From: Carpediemonas membranifera
Taxonomy: Eukaryota; Fornicata
Direction of reading: 5' to 3'
DNA: 64,000 bases
Assembly: GCA_019828565.1 (NCBI GenBank)
Contig: JAHDYR010000025.1
Coordinates: 248,001 to 312,000 of the forward strand
The notes beneath the pieces are model-generated. The model had not been told where the DNA came from. It saw only the letters and a program-made list of their open reading frames with translations, and made no database searches. The first letter of the stretch is position 1. Each line of letters starts with the position of its first letter. Shown here one piece after another: positions 47,719 through 56,941 of the stretch. The position numbers were made by a program, and so were the translations under genes.

Positions 47719-49322
47719 TCACCTCGCCCGTCTGCCCTTGACCCGATATGTCGTCCCTCTGCCCTTCTTGCGCTTGCTAGGCCTGACTCTCTTCCGCCTA
47801 GCCTTCCCGAGTTCCCTTGAAACATGCTTCGTTCTTCTCACGACCCTAAACTGTGTGTCATACAACTGCAGCAGGGTCGGAGCCAGCTCTCGCACCGCCA
47901 TGTACTGCAGGTCGTGCTCCGGGGCGGGCGAGGGGGCCTCTGAGTCGGTCTCGTACACGTCTCGATCGATGAGGACCTCTCGTACTGGCCAGGCTATGGC
48001 CTCCAGCTCCGGCTCATCATTTGATTGCTCCTTATGATCTGACTGGGGTTCAGCGTCGGATGGTGTGAGCGGCACGAGGGTCGGCGTGGGGGCGGGCTGG
48101 CTGTTGAAGTCGAACACGGCCTCCTGCCCGAACTCCGGGCCCGGGCTCTGGACCATCCCGGGGGTGGGCTCCAGCATGGCCTCGTCCTCGGGCACCTCGC
48201 CTTCATCGTCGGCGTCTACGATCTCCACAGTCACATCGAGGTCATCCATCTCGTCCAGGTCAGATGCGGCTTCTTCGTCCTCGAGGCCGGCCAAGCGATC
48301 GAGTCTCGGGTCCGTGGGTGGGGGTGACTCGACAACCGACTCGGTGAGGGGCGGGGTCAGGGTCGACGGCGTCGTCAGGAGGGCGGGCGTGATGTTCTGG
48401 GGCTGGGCCTCGAGGCTGACGTTCAGCGTCGAGTCCGGGCTCTCCTCGAGCGAGCGTGCGATGGGCGTCAGCACGGCTGGGTCTGGCTGCATGATCTCGG
48501 AGGGGTCAATTGCCGAATCCTCCTGCTCGGACTCGCTGATGGACTCCGTGCTCGTCATGTTCGAGCTGTCAGTCTCCTCGGAAGCGTCAGACTCGGAATC
48601 GCTGAGCTCGTCTTCCTCCTCCACCAGTTCACTCGGCGTGCCCTCTGCTATGAGGGAGAGCACGACGGTCTCATCGCCCATGGGCTGCGCCGGGCTGACG
48701 GCAAGGCCCAGGTCATCCAGCGGGACAATATCTTCTGCCTCGGACTCTGGCTCGACTATGCTGCTGGGGTGCGTGAGCGGGGCGAGCGGGGTCCGGGTCG
48801 ACCGTACGTCTGGCGTGGCTGTGTGGGGGGTGGGCGGCTCCGTCTTGGTCGCGTCTTCGAGCAGCTGGATGATCGGAGTCTCCATGGGGGTCTCACCTGC
48901 GAAGTTCTTGAGCTCCTCGGTGGTGTAGCGAGGGGTCAGGGCTGAGTCTGGTGTCAGCATGAGAGACTCCTCGCCGATCGGGGAAAGAACGGGATTGAAT
49001 TTCGGACGCATGAACGAGGCAGCGCGAGCTGATAGACGCTTCTTCCGCTTATTGCTGTGTGAGGTCGGGCTGGAGGATGCTGATGCACAAACTTTCGCTG
49101 CTTAGGAATGTGGGCGAAACGTCGCCGCAATGCTTCTGCAACGTTCTCATTATTGAGATTCGGTGCATTCATGCTCCTGTTGTCGCGGTTCTGATCATTA
49201 AACTGACTCTGAGGATTGTGCGGTGTTGTTTGCGCTCGTTTGCCCGTATAAGTGATCGCAATCGAGATTTCAGGGGACCGAACTTCATCCACAAGCCTAG
49301 TTAGCGACTTCAGGGGATCCAT
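47719..49322 (-). CDS. Low-complexity acidic protein with basic ends, unknown; one intron
   Basis: Exons are 49093-49322 and 47719-49054, giving 521 residues if ATG 49322 is used; MNAPNLNN (49172) is an inner alternative. Splicing fuses FAHIPKQR to NKRKKRLSARAAS, a nuclear-localisation-like basic run, and removes the need for the inner ATG at 49011. The middle is Glu/Asp/Ser/Thr/Pro-rich with many SP and TP sites, suggesting proline-directed phosphorylation. The C-terminus is very basic (KARRKRVRPSKRKKGRG). No folded domain is evident. A nuclear, cell-cycle-regulated or chromatin role is a guess from composition only. Confidence 0.6.
49055..49092 (-). other. Spliceosomal intron, 38 nt (acidic protein)
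   Basis: Donor GTTTGT, acceptor CTCACACAG, phase 2. It links two overlapping open frames. Confidence 0.85.
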
Positions 49323-49795
49323 ACGTTTCGATCCTCTGTTTGGCGGTTCAAGCTGGCGACGAAGGCTCCGGCATGCAATGCAAAACCCGCCAAGTGGCAA
49401 ACCTGCGCATGGCCCAATGGCACCGCGTCATCAGTGTCTGAACACGAGGGCGCCTGTTAGCAGTCAAACTACGGATAGACCCGTCCTCAACCAGACCTGC
49501 CTGTCGCCAGCGACGGCTGCTGAAAAGTCCAAGGAGGGCACTTCACATCACGCATGCCGTCCACACGAAAAAAATTAACAGGACTCCCACTGCTTTTTTG
49601 GCAGTATACATAACCGTAAAGGCCTCATGTATTGGTATTTTTTCCTGCGCAGAAAAAAAAACAGCTTGAGGAACCGGTTGCTTGTTTGTTTCCCGTACCT
49701 CTGCATCGTCTTTGGGCATCATTTTGGCTTCTTATTTGCCCTCAAAGCGATCATCGCGGAGGAACTCCCGCTTTCCATCCCTCTAACACAGCGAT
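49323..49795. other. Intergenic region upstream of RPL9
   Basis: It contains A- and T-rich runs near 49570-49670 close to the RPL9 start, plausible for a strong promoter. No gene was recognised. Confidence 0.4.
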
Positions 49796-50353
49796 ATGGA
49801 CTCTTCTCTCACCGTCAAGATCCCCGAGGGCGTTCGCATTGAGTGCGGTCGCCGTGTCGTCCGCGTCTCTGGTCCCCGTGGCCAGCTTGTCAAGAGCTTC
49901 AAGCACGCCAACGTTGAGCTCAAGTCCAAGGCCGACGCCATCGTCGTGACCACCTGGTTCAACAACAACGCCCAGCTTGCCCTCCTCCGCACTGTGGCCT
50001 CCCACATCCAGAACATGATCACTGGTGTCACCAAGGGCTACCGCTACAAGCTCCGCTGCGCCGCTGCTCATTTCAACATCGTCTCCACGATCAACGAGAA
50101 GGAGCGCACTGTTGAGCTTCGCCATTTCCTTGGTGAGAAGATGGTCCGCGTTGTCAAGCTCCAGAACGGCGTCACCGCCACCCGTGACCCCAACTCCAAG
50201 GACGGTATCGTCCTCGAGGGCAACGACATCGCCGCCGTCTCCCAGACCGCTGCTTCCATCCAGCAGTGCACTCGCGTCCGCAACAAGGATCTCCGTAAGT
50301 TCCTTGATGGTGCCTACGTCCAGGAGCGTGGCCCCATCCCCGACGAGGAGTAA
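49796..50353 (+). CDS. RPL9: 60S ribosomal protein L9 (uL6)
   Basis: The 185-residue protein matches RPL9 along its length: KIPEGVRIECGRRVVRVSGP, RGQLVKSFKHANVEL, ITGVTKGYRYKLRCAAAHF, LGEKMVRVVKLQNGV, and the C-terminal IQQCTRVRNKDLRKFLDGAY. uL6 lies near the sarcin-ricin loop and the GTPase centre of the large ribosomal subunit. Codon use is strongly C-ending, as expected for a highly expressed gene. No intron is present. The ATG at 49796 is the only sensible start. Confidence 0.97.
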   Translation: MDSSLTVKIPEGVRIECGRRVVRVSGPRGQLVKSFKHANVELKSKADAIVVTTWFNNNAQLALLRTVASHIQNMITGVTKGYRYKLRCAAAHFNIVSTINEKERTVELRHFLGEKMVRVVKLQNGVTATRDPNSKDGIVLEGNDIAAVSQTAASIQQCTRVRNKDLRKFLDGAYVQERGPIPDEE

Positions 50354-50415
50354 GCCATAAACTTCTTCCGGAGACTCTCTCTTTAAACACCACTTTTATT
50401 GTCACAATAATCCAG

Positions 50416-51749
50416 CTAGACACTGCCACGTCGCCGCACCATGCGTATGTTCTTCTGCTCCTGACGTATTGTCGCCGTCAGATCCATGGGGATGAGCATG
50501 TCATCGGCAAATCGCCCAGTCGCCCGTGCCCGCATCGAGAAGGCGGGGGAGCCGGCGATCGTCCCGATGGAGAGCGGTGAGCCTGCCAGCGGGTCCTGCT
50601 CGACGACGCCGGTCTTCTTACTCGGGATGAGGGAGGCGAGGACGGGCTCGTCGATGGTGAAGATGACGTCCAGCAGTGATGCGATCTTCAGATACACAGC
50701 CCCGATGTCGGGCGAATCATATTCGGTGAAACGGTCCATGACAGGCGTCACGCGTCGGTAGCAGGAGTCGCATAGCACACAGAAGTCCTCGGATCGACTG
50801 AAGGCCCGCATGCTGACATGTTCGAAGACGAGGAGGTAGTGCAGGTCGACGGCAAGCTGCACAGTCAGCTCGAGTCGGACTATGTGGCGGCGGAGCTTGA
50901 GCAGGTCTGTCCTCTTGTCGTGGAGGCCGCGGAACTGCCATTCACTGTGTAATCAAATGATTGGTGACTTACGCAAGTTGAGCGTCACACTCGAGAAGGT
51001 ACGATGAGATATTGGATAGCACTCCTCGACTTGCCTTTGGGCCCTTCAAGACCGTCTGCGGGATGTTGGCGAGCACGGCGGACTCCAGTGTCCCTGCCGC
51101 CTTGTGGAAGAACCTGCTGGTGAACAGCGACGGCGATATGAGGTTGAGGACCAGAGCTGTGAGAACGGCGAGGGTGATGCCACCCATCCGTGTTACGATG
51201 AGGAAGAGTGGCGTGCTCCACTGCGCCACGTAGATCTGGACATAGACAACACCGAACGCCGCTGCCACCAAGCCCCCGGGGAAGTGGAGCATGACACATA
51301 TGGCGTAGGCGATGATGAACCCGAACGGGATGCCGATCCAGATGGGGGCGCCGGCGAGGACGAAGATGAGGCCGACGATGACACCAACGAAGGAGCAGAT
51401 TATCGTGGAGTACGCCCTGTAGATGGTGCTGAGGAAGGACGGCGCGAGTACAGTCAGGAAGATGATGGGCGTTGTGATCTTGTCTGCGTGAGGTCGGTGA
51501 AGCAAACTTACCAGTGTTGTTGACGAGCTCATTGAGCACGACGAGGAATAGTAAGCCAATAAAGAGCTGAAGGAAGTAGAATAGCCGGGATATGTTCAAG
51601 ATGAGCCGGATCCGGCCCCACACGGCGATGATGAGCCATACCAGCCCGTGGACGTAGCCGTGGAACAGCGCGTAGGAGTACTTAAATGTACCCTCCAATG
51701 CTCGTCGTCCATGCTGCGGTCTGTGTGCCTGGAATGATGCATGCGGCAT
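50416..51749 (-). CDS. FUSC/ArAE-like multi-pass membrane protein, two introns
   Basis: Exons are 51513-51749, 50973-51484 and 50416-50944, giving 425 residues. Splicing joins ELVNNT to DKITTPIIFLTVLAPS and CDAQLA to EWQFRGLHDKRTD, turning three fragments into one protein. The N-terminal half has about six hydrophobic helices with the FUSC-type pattern (YSTIICSFVGVIVGLIFVLA, RMGGITLAVLTALVLNLISP). The C-terminal half is cytosolic and helical with Arg-rich and Cys pairs (CVLCDSC). FUSC/ArAE proteins export aromatic acids or anions in bacteria, fungi and plants. The family is inferred from topology and the helix-final P motif. Substrate unknown. Confidence 0.65.
50945..50972 (-). other. Spliceosomal intron, 28 nt (FUSC-like, second)
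   Basis: Donor GTAAGT, acceptor ATTACACAG, phase 2. An in-frame TAA sits inside the donor. Confidence 0.9.
51485..51512 (-). other. Spliceosomal intron, 28 nt (FUSC-like, first)
   Basis: Donor GTAAGT, acceptor CTCACGCAG, phase 1. It joins two membrane-helix segments. Confidence 0.9.
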
Positions 51750-51923
51750 GAACCATGGAACGGTGTCACCAATGCCATCCGTCGAGTCAAGTCGCGGTGT
51801 CGGATACCGGCGGATAACAGGGTGTGACTGGATATAGCGGACACGGTTCTACTCATCCCCGGTCTGGCCTGGGCGATCCTGGGGCCTGGGCAGGATCCCG
51901 CAGGTTATGTCACTTCACTCTGG

Positions 51924-53000
51924 ATGACGCTCATGACCTCGCCAGCGCCTGTAAGCTCGCTGATTGAGAGGATCAAGTCATCAATCATAGACCATGACGC
52001 GAAAGTTGACACACTGACACAGCTTCGGGAGTACGCAACCAGCCCAACGAGAGTACGTCCACCTCATTGTCCAATTCTCACGCAGCAACTGAGCAGATAC
52101 GACATCAATGACCACATTATGCAACAAATAGTAATTGGAGACCAGGAAGTTAAGGTCGCTGGCCTTGAGCTTCTCTCTGCGATCGTCGACAAGTCTTCGC
52201 CATGCGCCGAGCAGTATGCCTCCGATATGACGACAACTGACGGCCCTGTGAACCTCTTTCTCTCCCTCCTCTCCTCAGGCCAGGATTTCTTCGTGCGTAT
52301 GTCTGCTGTCGAGCTCCTAACCCGCCTCCTCCGCGTGGCCCGCAAGCGGGTGCAGGAGGCGGTCCTCTCCAACAAGGACGGCGGCATCAACAACCTTATG
52401 GACCTCATCGAGTGCGACATGGAAGCGCTGAGGAATGACGCCATCATCCTGCTGACGAGGCTCATCGAAGAGTCCGTGGAGCTCCAGAAGGTCCTGGCGT
52501 TCAATCGCGTCATGGACCGCGTGCTCGCAGTGCTCGTCACAGAAGAGAACATCGCCATTAGGAGGGACGCGACGGCCCTGCTCACCGCGCTTCTCTCAAA
52601 CAGCACAACCGTGACACTCTTCAAGGAGACCGCGACCGATGGTCTGCTCCGCCTGGCGAATAAGATCATTCTCAAGGAGCTGGGCCATCCAGAGTCGGTG
52701 CAGTTTTTGACCTCGATCCTGAGTCCTCTGGCCGGCGGGCAGGGTGTCAGTTCCGCCGCCCTCGAGCGGGAGCAGGAAGCCAACACAGAGCTGCGGACGA
52801 GCTTGGACCAAGCTAACAGGGAGATCGCGTCCCTGCGTGCGGACATGGCGGAACGAGACGAGTACAAGGAGCTCCTGGAGGGCGCCTTGGCTGATCAGGA
52901 GGAAGTCATCGAAACGCTCAAGATGCAGATCAGGAAGTGGAGTGGGGCGCCGCACTTTCTTGCCCCGAGTAGAGAGGTGGCTGACTTGCTGTCTGAGTGA
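51924..53000 (+). CDS. Short p115/Uso1-like vesicle tether (armadillo head plus coiled coil), one frame-preserving intron
   Basis: Removing 52053-52085 gives 347 residues. The armadillo-like part has segments like the p115 head: MSAVELLTRLLRVARKRVQE, INNLMDLIECDMEALRNDAI, then VLAFNRVMDRVLAVL. It is followed by one 75-residue coiled coil (from about EREQEANTELRTSLDQANRE). p115/Uso1 tethers ER-Golgi vesicles. The animal protein is near 960 residues with a head of about 650. This version keeps only part of the head and a stub of the tail, so it is either a reduced orthologue or another armadillo protein. The intron is inferred from its borders because unspliced RNA is also open. Confidence 0.6.
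   Translation: MTLMTSPAPVSSLIERIKSSIIDHDAKVDTLTQLREYATSPTRVRPPHCPILTQQLSRYDINDHIMQQIVIGDQEVKVAGLELLSAIVDKSSPCAEQYASDMTTTDGPVNLFLSLLSSGQDFFVRMSAVELLTRLLRVARKRVQEAVLSNKDGGINNLMDLIECDMEALRNDAIILLTRLIEESVELQKVLAFNRVMDRVLAVLVTEENIAIRRDATALLTALLSNSTTVTLFKETATDGLLRLANKIILKELGHPESVQFLTSILSPLAGGQGVSSAALEREQEANTELRTSLDQANREIASLRADMAERDEYKELLEGALADQEEVIETLKMQIRKWSGAPHFLAPSREVADLLSE
52053..52085 (+). other. Probable spliceosomal intron, 33 nt (p115-like)
   Basis: Donor GTACGT, acceptor TCTCACGCAG, phase 0. The length is a multiple of three. Splicing removes 11 Pro-rich residues from a helical repeat. Confidence 0.72.
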
Positions 53001-53071
53001 GTAAACTTTGGCTTTGATGCCGCATTCCGATGCTGGGATGGCGATGGTACTATCCTGCACATTTTCATACC

Positions 53072-53539
53072 ATGAACAGCGATACTACCTGTTTTGTTGC
53101 CGCTGGCGATTTATTTGACAGTCTTGAACCTAAGTTAAGCACCAAGAGGGGCGATGCGCTCTCATTTTTTACTGTATACAAGTACGTCTCGAAGTTACAC
53201 GATTATGGTGAAGAAGTCGACATGGACGTCATTGCAGACTCATTTAAGAGCGTCAGCTCATTTTCAGACAAAGTTACAAGGAAGGAGTTTGGTCATCTTC
53301 TCGAGGTAATCGACCACCGCATCGCACGAACCCGCGATCTAATTTGGGATTTCCGGTCGATGAAGCGCCCCGGCCAGGTGGGGATCCCAAACACAGAGGC
53401 CCACTTGCTGTTCCAGAAGTACATGGGCATCCACTACAACGATGCCGAGTTCGATGACTGGATTCTCAAACGGCCCAGCCCATTCTCGAACGTGCTTTTC
53501 AAGGAGGTCGTCGTTCAACTTGCCGGGTCCGATGACTAG
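53072..53539 (+). CDS. Small EF-hand-like protein, unknown
   Basis: The 155-residue product starts at MNSDTTCF. Its sequence has the helix-loop-helix rhythm of degenerate EF-hands (DMDVIADSFKSVSSFSDKVT, then HLLFQKYMGIHYNDAEFDDW) but no complete calcium loop. The C-terminus is a helical FSNVLFKEVVVQL. It lies about 70 bases after the p115-like stop on the same strand. I do not recognise the family; a calmodulin-like fold is a guess. Confidence 0.55.
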   Translation: MNSDTTCFVAAGDLFDSLEPKLSTKRGDALSFFTVYKYVSKLHDYGEEVDMDVIADSFKSVSSFSDKVTRKEFGHLLEVIDHRIARTRDLIWDFRSMKRPGQVGIPNTEAHLLFQKYMGIHYNDAEFDDWILKRPSPFSNVLFKEVVVQLAGSDD

Positions 53540-53747
53540 ATCTATGTCGTCATGTCGGGCCGGATCTGATACAGGACCAGCTGTGAAGAGTTGGCTGCTT
53601 CCCGTCGTTGAAGATCTCTCGTCGGAGTCTTAGGCCATGCTGATGCCGCCTTTGTGCCGGCGGTAAATGTCGCTGGACCGCTTACTTCTTGGTTTCCGGT
53701 TCCCGCGTGTGACCTCTGTATGAATGACATGCCACCAGCGGACAGCG

Positions 53748-56552
53748 ATGGAGGAGGATGACCATGAGCGTCATGTGCTCATCTCTCGTCTCATTGCAAA
53801 GCGGAAGACAATTAAGGCCCTCAAGGCCCAATACAAGGCAATTGTAGTTGAGAATAACGCCATCGAGGCTGTGTTGAAAGGATCCCAGGCCCTGTATGTT
53901 GTAATCACCGCCACGTGCAAGATACTGAAGTCAAACGATGCTTTCAAGCGCATTTACAACGAACCATCGCGACGGCACCTCCCATCGACGCTCTTCCGCA
54001 ATGCCGTCAACCTCCCAACCGCACTGACCCCACGAGCTGTCTTTGAAGACCAGCTAGTGAGTGGGGAACGCTGCCACAACCTGCTGTGGACAGTACAGGC
54101 CGAGTTCGAGTCTGGTCGACTCCGGAAGGTCGCGATGGTGGGAGTTGTCGAACGAACGGCCCCGCCGGAGCAGTATCAGGGCGAGAACAGCACTACAGCG
54201 ATCTTCAGGATGATGAACACCTTCGCGGCAAACGCCTTCTGGGTGGCGTGCATCAGCAAACGTTACATCAACGGTGTGCGCATCTTCTACGTCAGCCACC
54301 ACATCGAGGCCTGGTACGAGGTCCCTGCAGCAGAGATCTGCGACGACACGGCCATGACCTTCCTCCAGGGCGTCGACCCTGAGCAGCGGGAGTCTGTGGC
54401 TGCAACATGGATGGACTTTGTCCACGGTAAGTCTGCCACTGTGGACGTGACATACCGTGCCGTCGGCCGTCTCACAGGAAAGAAGACGTGGATCCGCTCG
54501 AGGGCGGTGAAGCTGGTGGATGTGCAGGAGGGGGATCCGATGGAGACGAGCTGGATCTTCGGGACCATCGAGGACATATCGGAGAAGCTGAGGCGGGAGG
54601 CCGAGTACGAGCGCCAGTCGCACATATTCGACCAGATCACTAACCACATCCAGGATGTCGTGTTTATTGCGGATGTCCGGAATTACCCCGAGACCGGTCT
54701 GATCGAGGGCACAACCGTGTCCAACTACTGGGAAACCATGACGGGGACGCCCGCGACGTTCTTCGAGGGCAGCTTCGACCCCGATTGCCTCCGCCCCCTC
54801 CTTGTTCCTGAGGAAGCGGAATGGTTTATGAACCGGATCCGGCTCTTCTTGCGGGGAGCCGGCCCGTTCAACATCAGCCACAGGTTTATCCACCAGCTGA
54901 CGGGCGAGATCACGCACTGGATGACGAGATCAACCATCGTCCGAGACAACGCGGGTCGACCCGTCACAGCGATCATCGTCGGTTCCTACAAAACTGCGGA
55001 GCATTTCTTATCCGTCGAGATGGCCAAGAAGAAGCTGATATTCGACCAGATGTCACGGTCCATCGACGACATCTTCTACGTTGCCAACTTCAACCCCGAG
55101 ATAATGCCCGAGGACACCCCCCAGATCTTCATCCCGCTCAAGTTTGTCTCAGATTCGTCCTCCGCAGTTTTAGGTATTGCTCCAGAGTTGCTTTGCTACC
55201 ACCCTTCGCTGTGGCTCGAGCGCATTGCCCCCGAAGACCGCGACCGCGTGTGCAAGGCAGTCCGGACTTACCGCCACGAATGCCTGGACTGCCCCAGCAG
55301 AGCAAAGCTGGAGGTGAAGAGCGCGATCCTGGTCAATGAGGAGCACCGCACCGTTGTCTGCTGCAGCAGGCCGATCGTCGGTCTCCGGGGCGATGTACGC
55401 CGTCTCGTCGGCACATGGTCGGATATCACAAGCCTTGTCCGCCAGGAAGAGGACCTGAACCGCGCCATCCGTCGTTTCGACATGATCAGTGACTCCGTTG
55501 ACTCCCTCTTCTACCTCATCGCCTCGCCCGAGGGAACGAGTGAATATCGCATCGTTTACGTCAACCGTTTCAACGAGCAATGGACTGGACGGACCCGCGA
55601 GGCCCTCTACCAGCGGGGGTCGGCAGAGTGGTACGACCAGATCCACCCCGACGACAGGGACATGGTCAGACGCACGTTTGACGACAGCACTGGCCGGAAG
55701 AGGGAGCGGCAGTACCGCATGCTATTCGACGACGGCAACGTCCGCTACACCATCAATCGCCGGGTGCAGTTTAAGACAGTAGGCGGCATGAGATATTTGG
55801 CCGGGTTTGTTTTCGACATCACTGAGATGGTTGAGGCCCAGCAGCGCAAGACCGAGGCCCTCGCTCAGATGCACAATGCTCAGCGGCTCGAGAGCCTCGG
55901 CGTCCTCGCGGGAGGCGTGTCACATGATCTGAACAACGTCCTCACGATCATCATGGGCGACGCCGATCTGATCCTCGAGATATCAGCCCCGGATGACCCG
56001 ATCTGCCTCTTCATCGACTCCATCCTGTGTGCATGCATGAAGGCGAGCAGGTTCACGAGCCAGCTGCTCGCGTACAGCGGGCAGGGCCAGCACATGATCG
56101 TCAAGGTCAACCTCACCGTGCTCCTCGAGGGCATGGCGGAATTCATCACGGCGAGCATGCCCCCACACATCACGGTCCACTGGAAGCTGTCACGGGCGAG
56201 CACGCTGCCCAGCATCAAGGGCGACCCTGCGCAGCTACAGCAGGTCGTCAACAACGTCGTGTCCAACGGGGTCGAGGCGATTGGGTCTAATGAGGGCCAT
56301 CTCACCATCTCCACGGGGTTCTGCTCCAAGTCGAACGACTGCGTCTACCTGACGATCGCCGACACCGGCTGCGGCATGAGCAACGAAGTAGCCGAGCGGA
56401 TCTTCGACCCGTTCTACTCGACCAAGACGACCTCGGGCCGGGGGCTTGGGATGGCCGCGGTTCGGGGCATCGTTGCCCATCACAGGGGCACCATAGAAAC
56501 GGTGTCCGTGCCCAACGAGGGCAGCATCATCGTGCTGAAGTTCCCCGTGTAG
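53748..56552 (+). CDS. Soluble multi-PAS sensor histidine kinase, bacterial type, no receiver domain
   Basis: The 934-residue protein has no membrane helix. After an N-terminal coiled coil there are about four or five PAS/PAC units (for example QITNHIQDVVFIADVRNYPE, FDMISDSVDSLFYLIASPEG and IHPDDRDMVRRTF). Then comes an H-box LGVLAGGVSHDLNNVLTII with the phospho-acceptor His near residue 725. The HATPase_c domain has an N-box (QLQQVVNNVVSNGVEAIG), DTGCGM, IFDPFYSTK and GRGLGMAAVRGI. All catalytic boxes are intact. In bacteria such kinases phosphorylate response regulators; no receiver or HPt domain is fused or nearby. The GGVSHDLNN box is the form common in bacterial PAS kinases and suggests lateral transfer. 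Codon use matches neighbours, so any transfer is old. Confidence 0.92.
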   Translation: MEEDDHERHVLISRLIAKRKTIKALKAQYKAIVVENNAIEAVLKGSQALYVVITATCKILKSNDAFKRIYNEPSRRHLPSTLFRNAVNLPTALTPRAVFEDQLVSGERCHNLLWTVQAEFESGRLRKVAMVGVVERTAPPEQYQGENSTTAIFRMMNTFAANAFWVACISKRYINGVRIFYVSHHIEAWYEVPAAEICDDTAMTFLQGVDPEQRESVAATWMDFVHGKSATVDVTYRAVGRLTGKKTWIRSRAVKLVDVQEGDPMETSWIFGTIEDISEKLRREAEYERQSHIFDQITNHIQDVVFIADVRNYPETGLIEGTTVSNYWETMTGTPATFFEGSFDPDCLRPLLVPEEAEWFMNRIRLFLRGAGPFNISHRFIHQLTGEITHWMTRSTIVRDNAGRPVTAIIVGSYKTAEHFLSVEMAKKKLIFDQMSRSIDDIFYVANFNPEIMPEDTPQIFIPLKFVSDSSSAVLGIAPELLCYHPSLWLERIAPEDRDRVCKAVRTYRHECLDCPSRAKLEVKSAILVNEEHRTVVCCSRPIVGLRGDVRRLVGTWSDITSLVRQEEDLNRAIRRFDMISDSVDSLFYLIASPEGTSEYRIVYVNRFNEQWTGRTREALYQRGSAEWYDQIHPDDRDMVRRTFDDSTGRKRERQYRMLFDDGNVRYTINRRVQFKTVGGMRYLAGFVFDITEMVEAQQRKTEALAQMHNAQRLESLGVLAGGVSHDLNNVLTIIMGDADLILEISAPDDPICLFIDSILCACMKASRFTSQLLAYSGQGQHMIVKVNLTVLLEGMAEFITASMPPHITVHWKLSRASTLPSIKGDPAQLQQVVNNVVSNGVEAIGSNEGHLTISTGFCSKSNDCVYLTIADTGCGMSNEVAERIFDPFYSTKTTSGRGLGMAAVRGIVAHHRGTIETVSVPNEGSIIVLKFPV

Positions 56553-56941
56553 GTCAGGCTGGTATAAAATATTGCGGCTGTGAACTGGGTTGGGTCGATA
56601 ACGGTGGTGAGTTAGTCTACTGAAGAAGGTCCTGACCCACGTACAGACTGCTGGCAGTGGAGATGCGATTGACATGTGACGGGGTGACTTCGGCAAGGGT
56701 CGACCATCGGTGATTGTGTATGAAGTGCGAACGGCATCCACTCGAACTCTTGTCGGTCTTATCAATGTTATGTAGTGCTCTCGTTGACTGCCCAAGCCAC
56801 TCAGCCGCTGTCTGGCTGAGTCCAGTGTCCTTGACCGGCCGTAAGATCGCAACAGACTTGAGTCAACGATCGCCCAAATCACTCAGCACTCCCAATCACC
56901 AGAACCGCACTATTTACCATAGTATCGTGATTAAATATCCC
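56553..56941. other. Convergent intergenic region with a small hairpin
   Basis: It lies between the histidine kinase stop and the RCC1-like paralogue 3 stop. A perfect 8-bp inverted repeat (ACTCAGCC / GGCTGAGT, 7-nt loop) is at 56799-56821. No ORF with support was found. Confidence 0.4.
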
